DNA of 64,000 nt, taken from positions 62,001-126,000 of the forward strand of contig NZ_VCNP01000044.1 in NCBI RefSeq assembly GCF_006782915.1, given 5' to 3'. The stretch is from Streptomyces calvus (GTDB lineage Bacteria; Actinomycetota; Actinomycetes; Streptomycetales; Streptomycetaceae). Shown here piece by piece: positions 26,622-35,316 of this stretch (position 1 is its first letter; each line of letters starts with the position of its first letter). A model generated the notes under the pieces. That model saw nothing but the letters and a program-made list of their open reading frames with translations. It was not told the origin of the DNA and made no database searches. Position numbers and translations under genes: made by a program.

Positions 26622-27015
26622 CCACCCGGACGTCCCGGGGGCTGTGAGCATCACCACGGCCGGTGTGCAACCGGCGCGTCGCGGAACCCGTAGGTCCTGG
26701 CCGCCTCTATGGTGGCGGCCAGGCTCGGGCCCAGGCCCCTGCTGTCCGCTGCCGGAAGCGGACGGAGCGTCACCGCACGGCGGCCGTGGCGCTCCTCGTG
26801 TGGCTCCCTCGGGTGTTCTCACGACTCCTGCGGGTGCCGGATTGGCTTTACCGCCGCAGGTAGAGGCAGGATGCGTCCCTGGGCGCGAGGGTCTGACGAC
26901 GGACCCGGGTCCGGGTACTCACCGAGGAACCTGGCAGCATCGGCTTCGCCGTGCCCGACATGCGGCTCCGCCGCGTGGCACGCCTCAACGGCAAGAAGAA
27001 CACGGGAGTAACAAC
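26622..27015. other. 394-base gap before hup
   Basis: No gene is seen. A 10-bp hairpin (26696-26705 with 26714-26723), about 75 bases after the malic enzyme stop, is the likely terminator but has no T tail. A TTGGCT at 26842-26847 might be a -35 of the hup promoter; no convincing -10 is at the right distance. A 7-bp inverted repeat CCTGCGG/CCGCAGG (26827-26860) surrounds it. Confidence 0.5.
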
Positions 27016-27297
27016 ATGAACCGCAGTGAGCTGGTGGCCGCGCTGGCCGACCGCGCCGAGGTGACCCGCAAGGACGCCGACGCCGTGCTGGCCGCGTTCG
27101 CCGACGTCGTCGGCGACATCGTCTCCAAGGGCGACGAGAAGGTCACCATCCCCGGCTTCCTGACCTTCGAGCGCACCCACCGTGCCGCTCGCACCGCGCG
27201 CAACCCGCAGACCGGTGAGCCGATCCAGATCCCGGCCGGCTACAGCGTCAAGGTCTCCGCGGGCTCCAAGCTCAAGGAAGCCGCCAAGGGCAAGTGA
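27016..27297 (+). CDS. hup: DNA-binding protein HU
   Basis: Small nucleoid protein of 93 residues that bends and compacts DNA. It has the HU fold and the conserved MNRSELVAALADRAEV start and arm region GFLTFERTHRAARTARNPQTG. It lacks the long Lys-rich tail of the second Streptomyces HU-like protein (HupS), so it is the vegetative HupA type. The ATG at 27016 follows a GGGAGT site; the frame is open upstream but not conserved. Confidence 0.96.
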   Translation: MNRSELVAALADRAEVTRKDADAVLAAFADVVGDIVSKGDEKVTIPGFLTFERTHRAARTARNPQTGEPIQIPAGYSVKVSAGSKLKEAAKGK

Positions 27298-27345
27298 TCC
27301 TGCACTTCGTGCGTCCCGGGACGGCGTACGAGGCACGATGACATG

Positions 27346-27384
27346 GAAAGGGGCGGCCACCCGGTGAGGGTGGCCGCCCCTTTC
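27346..27384. terminator. Bidirectional terminator between hup and murA
   Basis: Perfect 17-bp stem (27346-27362 with 27368-27384), GGTGA loop, with AAA/TTT at the outer ends so that it can act on both strands. The genes converge here. Confidence 0.92.
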
Positions 27385-27403
27385 GGCGTCCGCGCGCCGG
27401 CCG

Positions 27404-28750
27404 TCAGGCCAGGGCCTTGCCCGGCAGCTCGACCTTCGCGCCGAGCTCCTGGAGCTTCTCCATGAAGTTCTCGTAGCCGCGGTTGATCAGGCCGATGCCG
27501 TGCACCCGGGAGGTGCCCTGGGCGGCGAGGGCGGCGATCAGGTAGGAGAAGCCGCCGCGCAGGTCGGGGATGACCAGGTCGGAGCCCTGCAGCCGGGTCG
27601 GTCCCGAGACGACCGCCGAGTGCAGGAAGTTGCGCTGGCCGAAGCGGCAGTCGGAGCCGCCCAGGCACTCGCGGTACAGCTGGATGTGGGCGCCCATCTG
27701 GTTGAGCGCGGAGGTGAAGCCGAGCCGGGACTCGTAGACCGTCTCGTGGATGATGGACAGGCCCGTGGCCTGGGTCAGCGCGACCACCAGCGGCTGCTGC
27801 CAGTCGGTCTGGAAGCCCGGGTGGACGTCCGTCTCCAGCGCGATCGACTTCAACTGCCCGCCGGGGTGCCAGAAGCGGATGCCCTCGTCGTCGATCTCGA
27901 AGGCGCCGCCGACCTTCCGGTAGGTGTTCAGGAACGTCATCATCGACCGCTGCTGCGCGCCGCGGACGTAGATGTTGCCCTCGGTCGCCAGCGCGGCGGA
28001 CGCCCAGGAGGCGGCCTCCAGACGGTCCGGGAGGGCGCGGTGGGTGTAGCCGCCGAGCTTGTCCACACCGGTGATGCGGATCGTGCGGTCGGTGTCCATC
28101 GCGATGATCGCGCCCATCTTCTGCAGGACGCAGATGAGGTCCTCGATCTCCGGTTCCACCGCCGCGTTGGACAGCTCGGTGACGCCCTCCGCGAGCACCG
28201 CCGTCAGCAGCACCTGCTCGGTCGCGCCGACGGACGGGTACGGCAGCCGGATCTTGGTGCCGCGCAGCCGCTGCGGCGCCTCCAGGTACTGGCCGTCGGC
28301 CCGCTTCTCGATCGTCGCGCCGAACTGCCGCAGCACGTCGAAGTGGAAGTCGATGGGCCGGCCGCCGATGTCGCAGCCGCCCAGACCCGGGATGAACGCG
28401 TGCCCGAGCCGGTGCAGCAGCGGGCCGCAGAACAGGATCGGGATGCGCGAGGAACCCGCGTGGGCATCGATGTCAGCGACGTTGGCGCTCTCCACGTAGG
28501 TGGGGTCGAGCACCAGTTCGCCGGGTTCCTCACCCGGACGGACCGTCACGCCGTGCAGTTGCAGCAGACCCCGGACGACCCGGACGTCACGGATGTCCGG
28601 AACGTTGCGCAGACGGCTCGGAGCGCTGCCCAGCAGCGCGGCGACCATGGCCTTCGGTACGAGGTTCTTCGCACCGCGGACCCGGATCTCGCCCTCCAGC
28701 GGGGTTCCGCCGTGGACAAGCAGTACGTCATCGACGTCGTTGACGGTCAT
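27404..28750 (-). CDS. murA: UDP-N-acetylglucosamine 1-carboxyvinyltransferase
   Basis: First committed step of peptidoglycan synthesis: transfers enolpyruvate from PEP to UDP-GlcNAc in the cytoplasm. 448 residues. Lys28-Asn29 (RGAKNL) bind substrate. The active-site loop has Cys126 (GLGGCDIGGRP), the residue hit by fosfomycin, so this copy should be sensitive, unlike Asp-type enzymes of mycobacteria. The C-terminus DLRGGFSYLIAALAAQG is typical. Streptomyces often carry a second MurA-like gene elsewhere. Single gene, convergent with hup. Confidence 0.94.
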   Translation of the reverse strand: MTVNDVDDVLLVHGGTPLEGEIRVRGAKNLVPKAMVAALLGSAPSRLRNVPDIRDVRVVRGLLQLHGVTVRPGEEPGELVLDPTYVESANVADIDAHAGSSRIPILFCGPLLHRLGHAFIPGLGGCDIGGRPIDFHFDVLRQFGATIEKRADGQYLEAPQRLRGTKIRLPYPSVGATEQVLLTAVLAEGVTELSNAAVEPEIEDLICVLQKMGAIIAMDTDRTIRITGVDKLGGYTHRALPDRLEAASWASAALATEGNIYVRGAQQRSMMTFLNTYRKVGGAFEIDDEGIRFWHPGGQLKSIALETDVHPGFQTDWQQPLVVALTQATGLSIIHETVYESRLGFTSALNQMGAHIQLYRECLGGSDCRFGQRNFLHSAVVSGPTRLQGSDLVIPDLRGGFSYLIAALAAQGTSRVHGIGLINRGYENFMEKLQELGAKVELPGKALA

Positions 28751-29062
28751 GAATCTCGCGTTCCGTGGGGATGGGGCAGGGGCCAGAAGGGAAAGGGTAA
28801 TCGCCCCGCACCCTTGTTCTGTAAGCCCGCGGAGGGCTGCGGGACGTCATGGGTTCGTCACAACACGAACCGTTCCGCGGCGGCCACGCGCGGTCACCGC
28901 GCCCCCTGCGCGCCGGGCGTGCTCCCGTCCGCCCGCCCGTGTCCCTCCACCACCGCCGGACGGTGTCCTCACCAGGCCGCTCCCGCACGCCCGCCGGCCG
29001 TCTTCACTCCCGTACCCCCATTGCCTCCCCATGCGGGTGGCGGATGCGGGATCATGTCTGGC
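28751..29062. other. 312-base gap between murA and the YqgE gene
   Basis: Divergent promoter region. Long open frames cross it on both strands but show no conserved product. A small hairpin AGCCC/GGGCT and CCCGC/GCGGG lies near 28824-28842. I found no clear promoter boxes. Confidence 0.5.
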
Positions 29063-29635
29063 ATGACCGAGGTGTCCTCGCTCACAGGGCGGCTGCTCGT
29101 GGCCACGCCCGCCCTGGCGGACCCGAACTTCGACCGCGCGGTGGTGCTCCTCCTCGACCACGACGAGGAGGGCTCACTCGGTGTCGTCCTCAACCGCCCC
29201 ACCCCGGTGGACGTGGGCGACATCCTGGAGGGCTGGGCGGATCTGGCCGGGGAGCCCGGTGTCGTCTTCCAGGGCGGCCCGGTCTCGCTGGACTCGGCCC
29301 TCGGCGTCGCCGTCGTGCCCGGCGGGGCGGACGGGGAGACCGCGCCGCTGGGCTGGCGCCGGGTGCACGGCGCGATCGGGCTGGTCGACCTGGAGGCCCC
29401 GCCGGAGCTGCTCGCCTCCGTCCTCGGCTCCCTGCGCATCTTCGCCGGGTACGCCGGCTGGGGTCCCGGCCAGCTGGAGGACGAGCTGGTGGACGGCGCG
29501 TGGTACGTCGTGGAGTCGGAGCCCGGCGACGTGTCCTCGCCGGCGCCCGAGCGGCTCTGGCGCGAGGTGCTGCGCCGCCAGCGCAACGAGCTGGCGATGG
29601 TGGCCACGTATCCGGACGACCCGTCGCTCAACTGA
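29063..29635 (+). CDS. YqgE/AlgH (DUF179) family protein
   Basis: 190 residues of the DUF179 family, with the conserved start LTGRLLVATPALADPNFDRA, LLLDHDEEGSLGVVLNRPT and GPVSLDSALGV. Function is not established; members are called AlgH after a Pseudomonas gene, but regulation is unproven. The start is ATG 29063 or an ATG three codons upstream (29054). It is followed by the DUF3039 gene 30 bases on. Confidence 0.9.
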   Translation: MTEVSSLTGRLLVATPALADPNFDRAVVLLLDHDEEGSLGVVLNRPTPVDVGDILEGWADLAGEPGVVFQGGPVSLDSALGVAVVPGGADGETAPLGWRRVHGAIGLVDLEAPPELLASVLGSLRIFAGYAGWGPGQLEDELVDGAWYVVESEPGDVSSPAPERLWREVLRRQRNELAMVATYPDDPSLN

Positions 29636-29665
29636 CCGCTGTGAGCTTCAGTACCCTTGGCTGTT

Positions 29666-29956
29666 ATGAGCACTCTTGAGCCCGAGCGCGGGACTGGTAC
29701 GGGGACCCTCGTCGAGCCGACGCCGCAGACCTCCCACGGCGACGGTGACCACGAGCGCTTCGCCCACTACGTCCAGAAGGACAAGATCATGGCGAGCGCC
29801 CTCGACGGGACTCCCGTCGTGGCGCTGTGCGGCAAGGTGTGGGTGCCCGGCCGCGACCCGAAGAAGTACCCGGTGTGCCCCATGTGCAAGGAGATCTACG
29901 AGTCCATGGGCGCCGGTGACGACAAGGGCGGCAAGGGCGGCAAGGGCGACAAGTAG
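29666..29956 (+). CDS. DUF3039 protein
   Basis: 96 residues, actinobacterial DUF3039 family. The conserved core is HERFAHYVQKDKIMASALDG, a Cys in VALCGKVW and a CPMC pair; the three Cys suggest metal binding. It ends in a Gly/Lys tail. A TACCCT -10-like box ends 8 bases before the ATG, so the mRNA may be leaderless. Function unknown. Confidence 0.85.
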   Translation: MSTLEPERGTGTGTLVEPTPQTSHGDGDHERFAHYVQKDKIMASALDGTPVVALCGKVWVPGRDPKKYPVCPMCKEIYESMGAGDDKGGKGGKGDK

Positions 29957-29995
29957 GACCCCCTTCCTCCTTCCGTAGGACCGCCGGACCGTTCG

Positions 29996-30035
29996 AAGGC
30001 CCCCGGGGTGCGTTTCGCGCGCCTTGGGGGCCTTT
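29996..30035 (+). terminator. Terminator after the DUF3039 gene
   Basis: 13-bp stem (29996-30008 with 30022-30034, two G-T pairs) with T at the end. Confidence 0.8.
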
Positions 30036-30077
30036 GTGCTGCCTCGGCGTTGCATGGTGTGCGTCCGCCGGTCACAG

Positions 30078-30093
30078 AGTGGTGGAGACCTCT
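30078..30093. promoter_or_regulatory. Probable DasR-responsive element (dre)
   Basis: AGTGGTGGAGACCTCT matches the DasR consensus (A-C/G-TGGTCTAGACCA-C/G-T) at 13 of 16 positions, counting the allowed G. It lies 97 bases before the sugar-binding protein gene. DasR represses GlcNAc and chitin genes, which fits the operon's hexosaminidase. Confidence 0.6.
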
Positions 30094-30189
30094 TGTGGCG
30101 CGGTTCACCCAGTACCTAGCCTCCGGTGTGTTGTGCACAGCGAAACCGCCATTGCGTATGTTGCAACGTGCCATCGGAGGAGCAACTCC

Positions 30190-31482
30190 ATGAAGCTGTC
30201 CGCCCGCCTGGTCGCCGTCGCGGCCGTCCTCGCCACGGCCGCCTGTGCGCCCCAGACCTCCACAACGTCCTCCTCCGACAAGGACGAGAAGACCGGCACC
30301 CTGCGCGTCTGGCTCTTCCAGGAGGTCAACAACAAGCCCAAGGAACAGGCCGTCGACTCCGTCCTCGACGCGTTCGAGAAGGCGCACGAGGGCACCGAGG
30401 TCACCGTCGAGTACATCCCCGTCGAGACCCGCGCCCAGCGCATCAAGGCCGCCTTCAACGACCCCGCCTCCGCGCCCGACCTCATCGAGTACGGCAACAC
30501 CGACACCGCGGGCTACGTGAAGGACGGCGGACTCGCCGACGTCAGCAAGGAGTTCGCGGCCTGGGACGAGGCCGAGCAGACCGACCCGACCGCCCGGCAG
30601 TCGGTCACCGTCGACGGCAAGGTCTACGGCGCCCCGTACTTCGTCGGCGTCCGCGCCCTGTACTACCGCACCGACGTCTTCGACGAGCTGGGCCTGGACG
30701 TCCCGAGGACCCAGGCCGAACTGATCTCCACCGCCAAGGAGATCCGCGCCGCCGAGCCCGGGATGTACGGCATCGCGGTCGGCGGCGCCTACACCTACGG
30801 CGCGATGCCGTTCATCTGGGCGCACGGCGGAGAACTCGCCACCGGCAAGAGCGGCTCGTACGCCTCCGCCATCGACAGCGCCGCCGCCCGCAAGGGCATC
30901 GAGGCGTACACCTCGCTGTTCGGCGACGACAACTGCCCGGCCGCCAAGTGCGCCGGGATGGGCGGCAACGACACGGTGACCGCCTTCGCCTCGGGCAAGG
31001 CGGCCATGGCGATCGGCGGCGACTTCAGCCACGCGGCCGTGGAGGCCGGGAAGGTGAAGGGCAATTACGCGGTGGTGCCGCTGCCCGGCGTCGAACCCGG
31101 CTCGATCGCGCCCGCGTTCGCCGGCGGCAACAACCTCGGCGTGCTCAAGTCCACCTCGCACCGCACCCTCGCCGTCGACCTGATGAAGCGGCTCGCGTCG
31201 AAGAAGGCGCAGAGCGAACTGTTCGACGCGATGGGCTTCCTGCCGACCTTCTCCGACGTACGCCGGCAGGTGGCCGCGAAGGAGCCCTTCGTGAAGCCGT
31301 TCGTCGAGACGCTCGCCGCGGACACGAAGTTCGTGCCGGCCTCGCCGGCGTGGGCGCAGATCGACTCCTCGCTGGTGCTGCCGACGATGTTCCAGGAGAT
31401 CGTGAGCGGCAAGAAGGACGTCGCGACCGCCTCCGGTGACGCGGCGAAGAAGATGAACGAGGCGTTCGGGTCCCTCGGATGA
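30190..31482 (+). CDS. Sugar ABC transporter, lipoprotein binding component
   Basis: Solute-binding lipoprotein of 430 residues held on the outer face of the membrane. The signal peptide ends in lipobox ATAAC with Cys19. The mature part is a family-1 sugar-binding fold (RVWLFQEVNNKPKEQ ... GAPYFVGVRALYYRTDVF ... FASGKAAMAIGGDF). Together with the downstream GH20 enzyme and the upstream dre, the substrate is probably an N-acetylglucosamine oligomer (inference). The stop overlaps the first permease start (ATGA). Confidence 0.9.
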   Translation: MKLSARLVAVAAVLATAACAPQTSTTSSSDKDEKTGTLRVWLFQEVNNKPKEQAVDSVLDAFEKAHEGTEVTVEYIPVETRAQRIKAAFNDPASAPDLIEYGNTDTAGYVKDGGLADVSKEFAAWDEAEQTDPTARQSVTVDGKVYGAPYFVGVRALYYRTDVFDELGLDVPRTQAELISTAKEIRAAEPGMYGIAVGGAYTYGAMPFIWAHGGELATGKSGSYASAIDSAAARKGIEAYTSLFGDDNCPAAKCAGMGGNDTVTAFASGKAAMAIGGDFSHAAVEAGKVKGNYAVVPLPGVEPGSIAPAFAGGNNLGVLKSTSHRTLAVDLMKRLASKKAQSELFDAMGFLPTFSDVRRQVAAKEPFVKPFVETLAADTKFVPASPAWAQIDSSLVLPTMFQEIVSGKKDVATASGDAAKKMNEAFGSLG

Positions 31483-32456
31483 CGGCGCCCGCAAGCCCCC
31501 AGGCCGTGGACCGCCGGCGCGTGCGGGCGGTCCGCGGCCCGTCGCGCCCGGACGGCGGCCGCGGCACGGCCCCGCGCCGCCGGGCGGGTTCCCGCACCCC
31601 GTGGCTCTATCTCGCGCCGGCACTCGTCGTCCTCGGCGGCCTGCTCGCCTACCCCATCTACCAGCTCGGGCTGATCTCGCTCTTCCACTACACGCAGGCG
31701 CAGGTCAGCGGCGGGGAGCCGACCACGTTCGAAGGGTTCGGCAACTACGCCGGGCTCTTCGCCGACGAGCAGTTCTGGCAGGTGCTGCTGGCCACCGTGC
31801 TGTTCGCGGCGGCCTGCGTGGTGTGCACGCTGGCCGTGGGCTGCGCGCTCGCCGTGCTCCTCACGCGGGTGCGCGCCGTGCCGCGGCTCGCGCTGATGCT
31901 GGCCGCGCTGGGCGCCTGGGCCACCCCGGCGATCACCGGCTCCACGGTCTGGCTGTTCCTCTTCGACGCCGACTTCGGCCCGGTCAACCGGGTGCTGGGA
32001 CTCGGCGACCACTCGTGGACGTACGGGCGGTTCAGCGCGTTCTTCCTGGTGCTGCTCGAAGTGGTCTGGTGCTCCTTCCCGTTCGTGATGGTGACGGTCT
32101 ACGCGGGCATCCGCGCCGTGCCCGCCGAGGTGCTGGAGGCCGCCGCCCTGGACGGCGCCTCGCAGTGGCGGATCTGGCGCTCGGTCCTCGCCCCGATGCT
32201 CCGGCCGATCCTCGTGGTGGTCACCATCCAGTCCGTCATCTGGGACTTCAAGGTCTTCACGCAGATCTACGTCATGACGAACGGCGGCGGCATCGCCGGC
32301 CAGAACCTGGTCCTGAACGTCTACGCCTACCAGCAGGCGTTCGCGTCCTCGCAGTACAGCCTCGGCGCGGCGATCGGCGTGGTGATGCTGCTGATCCTGC
32401 TCGCCGTGACGCTGGTGTATCTGCGGCTGCTGCGCCGCCAGGGGGAGGAACTGTGA
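31479..32456 (+). CDS. Sugar ABC transporter permease (MalF type)
   Basis: 325 residues, about six helices after a basic N-terminal tail (residues 1-40). The EAA loop that contacts the ATPase is EAAALDGASQWRIWRSVLAP. It overlaps its neighbours at both ends. No ATPase gene is in the operon. Streptomyces carbohydrate transporters commonly share the MsiK ATPase encoded elsewhere, so that is expected here. Confidence 0.9.
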   Translation: MTAPASPQAVDRRRVRAVRGPSRPDGGRGTAPRRRAGSRTPWLYLAPALVVLGGLLAYPIYQLGLISLFHYTQAQVSGGEPTTFEGFGNYAGLFADEQFWQVLLATVLFAAACVVCTLAVGCALAVLLTRVRAVPRLALMLAALGAWATPAITGSTVWLFLFDADFGPVNRVLGLGDHSWTYGRFSAFFLVLLEVVWCSFPFVMVTVYAGIRAVPAEVLEAAALDGASQWRIWRSVLAPMLRPILVVVTIQSVIWDFKVFTQIYVMTNGGGIAGQNLVLNVYAYQQAFASSQYSLGAAIGVVMLLILLAVTLVYLRLLRRQGEEL

Positions 32457-33331
32457 TGCTCGTGGGCCAGGCCGGGGAACCCCGGGTGAATCTTGTGCGC
32501 CGGTTCGTCCGGCGGCCGGGACGGCTCGCGGCCGAGGCGGCGGCGCTGCTGACCGCGGCCGTGGTGGCCTTCCCGCTGTACTGGATGGTGCTGAGCGCCT
32601 TCAAACCGGCCGGCGAGATCGAGTCGTCCGAGCCGCGGCCGTGGACGCTGGCACCGACGCTGGACTCCTTCCGGCGGGTCTTCGGACAGCAGGAATTCGG
32701 CCGGTACTTCCTCAACAGCGTGGTCGTCGCGGTGGCCGTGGTGATCGCCTCGGCGTTGATCGCCTTTCTCGCCGCGACGGCCGTGACGCGATTCCGGTTC
32801 CGTATGCGGACCACCTTGTTGATCATGTTTCTGGTGGCCCAGATGGTGCCCGTGGAAGCGCTGACGATCCCCTTGTTCTTCATGATGCGGGACTTCGGTC
32901 AGCTGAACACGCTGTGGTCGCTGATCCTGCCCCACATCGCGTTCTCCCTGCCGTTCGCGATCTGGATGCTCAGGGGGTTCGTGAAGGCCGTTCCGGAGGC
33001 CCTGGAGGAGGCCGCGTACATCGACGGCGCGAGCCGCGCGCGCTTTCTCTGGCAGATCCTTTTCCCGCTCGTCCTGCCGGGGTTGGTGGCGACCAGCGTG
33101 TTTTCCTTCATCTCCACCTGGAACGACTTCCTGTTCGCCAAGTCCTTCATCATCAGCGACATCTCCCAGTCGACGCTGCCGATGGCGCTGCTGGTGTTCT
33201 ACAAACCCGACGAGCCGGACTGGGGCGGCGTCATGGCGGCGTCCACGGTGATGACGATTCCGGTACTGGTCTTCTTCGTACTCGTGCAGCGGCGGCTGGT
33301 CTCCGGACTGGGCGGCGCGGTAAAGGACTGA
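32456..33331 (+). CDS. Sugar ABC transporter permease (MalG type)
   Basis: 291 residues, six helices. EAA loop EEAAYIDGASRARFLWQILF, then STWNDFLFAKSFI, typical of the MalG partner. The ATG overlaps the MalF-type stop (TGATG); a GTG one codon earlier is also possible. GGGGGAGG ribosome site. One base separates it from the hexosaminidase gene. Confidence 0.9.
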   Translation: MLVGQAGEPRVNLVRRFVRRPGRLAAEAAALLTAAVVAFPLYWMVLSAFKPAGEIESSEPRPWTLAPTLDSFRRVFGQQEFGRYFLNSVVVAVAVVIASALIAFLAATAVTRFRFRMRTTLLIMFLVAQMVPVEALTIPLFFMMRDFGQLNTLWSLILPHIAFSLPFAIWMLRGFVKAVPEALEEAAYIDGASRARFLWQILFPLVLPGLVATSVFSFISTWNDFLFAKSFIISDISQSTLPMALLVFYKPDEPDWGGVMAASTVMTIPVLVFFVLVQRRLVSGLGGAVKD

Positions 33332-33332
33332 C

Positions 33333-35006
33333 GTGACCGAACTGATTCCAGCTCCCCGCACCGTCGTGGCCGGTTCCGGCGAGGTGCGGCTGACGGAGCA
33401 CTCCCGGCTGTACGCCGGTCCCGCGACGGAGGGCGTCGGCCGGTGGCTGCGCACCGTCCTGTGGCAGGCCACCGGTCTGCCGCTGTGCGAGGGACGGGAG
33501 CCCGAGGGCGCGGACGGCGGCGGCGCGGCAGGCGACGGCGCGGACGGTGACGGCATCACGCTGCGGATCGGCCCCGGGCTCGGCCCCGAGGAGTACCGCC
33601 TCGTCAGCGACCGCGGCGGTGTCCTGGTCGAGGGCGGCAGCGCGGCCGGTGTCCTGCACGGCGCGCAGACACTGCGCCAGCTCCTCGGCCCGGACGCCTT
33701 CCGCCGGGCCCCGCTCGACCGCGACCGGGCGTGGACGGTGCCGCACGTCACCGTCGAGGACGGCCCGCGCTTCCGCTGGCGCGGTCTCATGCTCGACGTC
33801 GCCCGGCACTTCATGCCCAAGGAAGGCGTGCTGCGTTATCTCGATCTGATGGCGGCGCACAAACTCAATGTGCTCCACCTGCACCTGACGGACGACCAGG
33901 GCTGGCGCATCGAGATCAAGCGCTATCCGAAGCTCACCGGGACCGGCTCCTGGCGCGCCCGGACGAAAATCGGGCACCGGGCCTCACCGCTGTGGGACGA
34001 CCGGCCGCACGGCGGCCACTACACCCAGGACGACATCCGCGAGATCGTCGCCTACGCCGCCGAACGCCATATCGGCGTCGTCCCGGAAATCGACGTACCC
34101 GGCCACTCGCAGGCCGCCATCGCCGCCTATCCGGAACTCGGCAACACCGATGTCGTCGACACCGCCGCCCTGACCGTCTGGGACACCTGGGGCATCAATC
34201 CGAACGTCCTCGCCCCCACCGACCACACCCTGCGCTTCTACGAAGGGGTGTTGGAGGAAGTCCTGGAACTGTTCCCGGCGGACGCCGGCCCGTTCTCGTC
34301 GTTCGTGCACATCGGCGGCGACGAATGCGTCAAGGACCAGTGGCGTGCGTCGGAGACCGCGCAGAAGCAGATCCGAAACTTCGGGCTGGCCGACGAGGAC
34401 GCGCTCCAGGCCTGGTTCGTCGCGCACTTCGACAGCTGGCTGACCGCGCGCGGGCGCCGGCTGATCGGCTGGGACGAGATCCTCCAGGGCGGTCTCGCGC
34501 CGGGTGCCGCGGTGTCCTCCTGGCGCGGTTACGCGGGCGGGGTGACCGCGGCCCGCGCTGGTCACGACGTGGTCATGTGCCCCGAGCAGCAGGTGTACCT
34601 GGACCACCGGCAGGACGCGGGCCCCGACGAGCCGGTGCCGATCGGCTACGTCCGCACCCTGGAGGACGTCTACCGGTTCGAGCCCGTGCCCGCCGAGCTG
34701 ACGCCCGGTGAGGCCGAGCGGATCCTCGGCACCCAGGCCAACGTGTGGACCGAGGTGATGGAGGACCAACGGCGCGTCGACTACCAGACGTTCCCGCGGC
34801 TCGCCGCGTTCGCCGAGGTCGCCTGGAGCGCGCTGCCCGCCCCGGCGGAACGCGACGTCGCCGGCTTCGAACGGCGGATGACCGCCCACTACCGGCGCCT
34901 GGACGCCCTCGGCGTCGACTACCGGCCGCCCACCGGACCGCGGCCCTGGCAGCGGCGTCCGGGCGTGCCGGGACGCCCGATCGACGGCCCGCCCCCGAAC
35001 CGGTAG
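33333..35006 (+). CDS. Beta-N-acetylhexosaminidase (GH20)
   Basis: Cuts terminal GlcNAc from chitin oligomers by substrate-assisted catalysis. 557 residues: an N-terminal GH20b-like domain (to about 140) and a TIM barrel starting FRWRGLMLDVARHFMPKE. Catalytic Asp330-Glu331 is in FVHIGGDECVKDQW, and the barrel has WDEILQGGLAP. No signal peptide is seen, so it probably works inside the cell on imported oligomers, as its place in the transporter operon suggests. GTG start. Confidence 0.93.
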   Translation: MTELIPAPRTVVAGSGEVRLTEHSRLYAGPATEGVGRWLRTVLWQATGLPLCEGREPEGADGGGAAGDGADGDGITLRIGPGLGPEEYRLVSDRGGVLVEGGSAAGVLHGAQTLRQLLGPDAFRRAPLDRDRAWTVPHVTVEDGPRFRWRGLMLDVARHFMPKEGVLRYLDLMAAHKLNVLHLHLTDDQGWRIEIKRYPKLTGTGSWRARTKIGHRASPLWDDRPHGGHYTQDDIREIVAYAAERHIGVVPEIDVPGHSQAAIAAYPELGNTDVVDTAALTVWDTWGINPNVLAPTDHTLRFYEGVLEEVLELFPADAGPFSSFVHIGGDECVKDQWRASETAQKQIRNFGLADEDALQAWFVAHFDSWLTARGRRLIGWDEILQGGLAPGAAVSSWRGYAGGVTAARAGHDVVMCPEQQVYLDHRQDAGPDEPVPIGYVRTLEDVYRFEPVPAELTPGEAERILGTQANVWTEVMEDQRRVDYQTFPRLAAFAEVAWSALPAPAERDVAGFERRMTAHYRRLDALGVDYRPPTGPRPWQRRPGVPGRPIDGPPPNR

Positions 35007-35316
35007 CCCCGCCCGGGCTCCCGGCGGCACGCCGCCGCACGGGACCCCCGGGGCGACCCCGCGCGTCCAACTCCACCATTCGAACAGATCGGGCAATACG
35101 GGTACAGGCGTCACTGGAGAGTGTCATGGTGGAACACACCGGCGATGCCGGTCGAAATCGGCTGTCTCCGGGGTGAGGTGGGCGAACGCCTCCTAGCGGA
35201 CCCCCGTCTTCGGCGCCTGCCAAGATGTGCCAGAGTTGCCACGTCCGCCCTGTCAGCACGTACCGTACGGCAGCACAGGGGGCACCAGGTGGGGCAGCGG
35301 GAAGGGGCAGCCGGTT
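35007..35316. other. 310-base gap before the molybdenum hydroxylase operon
   Basis: Just after the hexosaminidase stop a GC-rich hairpin (CGGCGG/CCGCCG, 35022-35037) may end that operon; it has no T tail. No gene or clear promoter boxes are seen in the rest. A GAAGGGG ribosome site at 35301-35307 serves the next gene. Confidence 0.5.
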
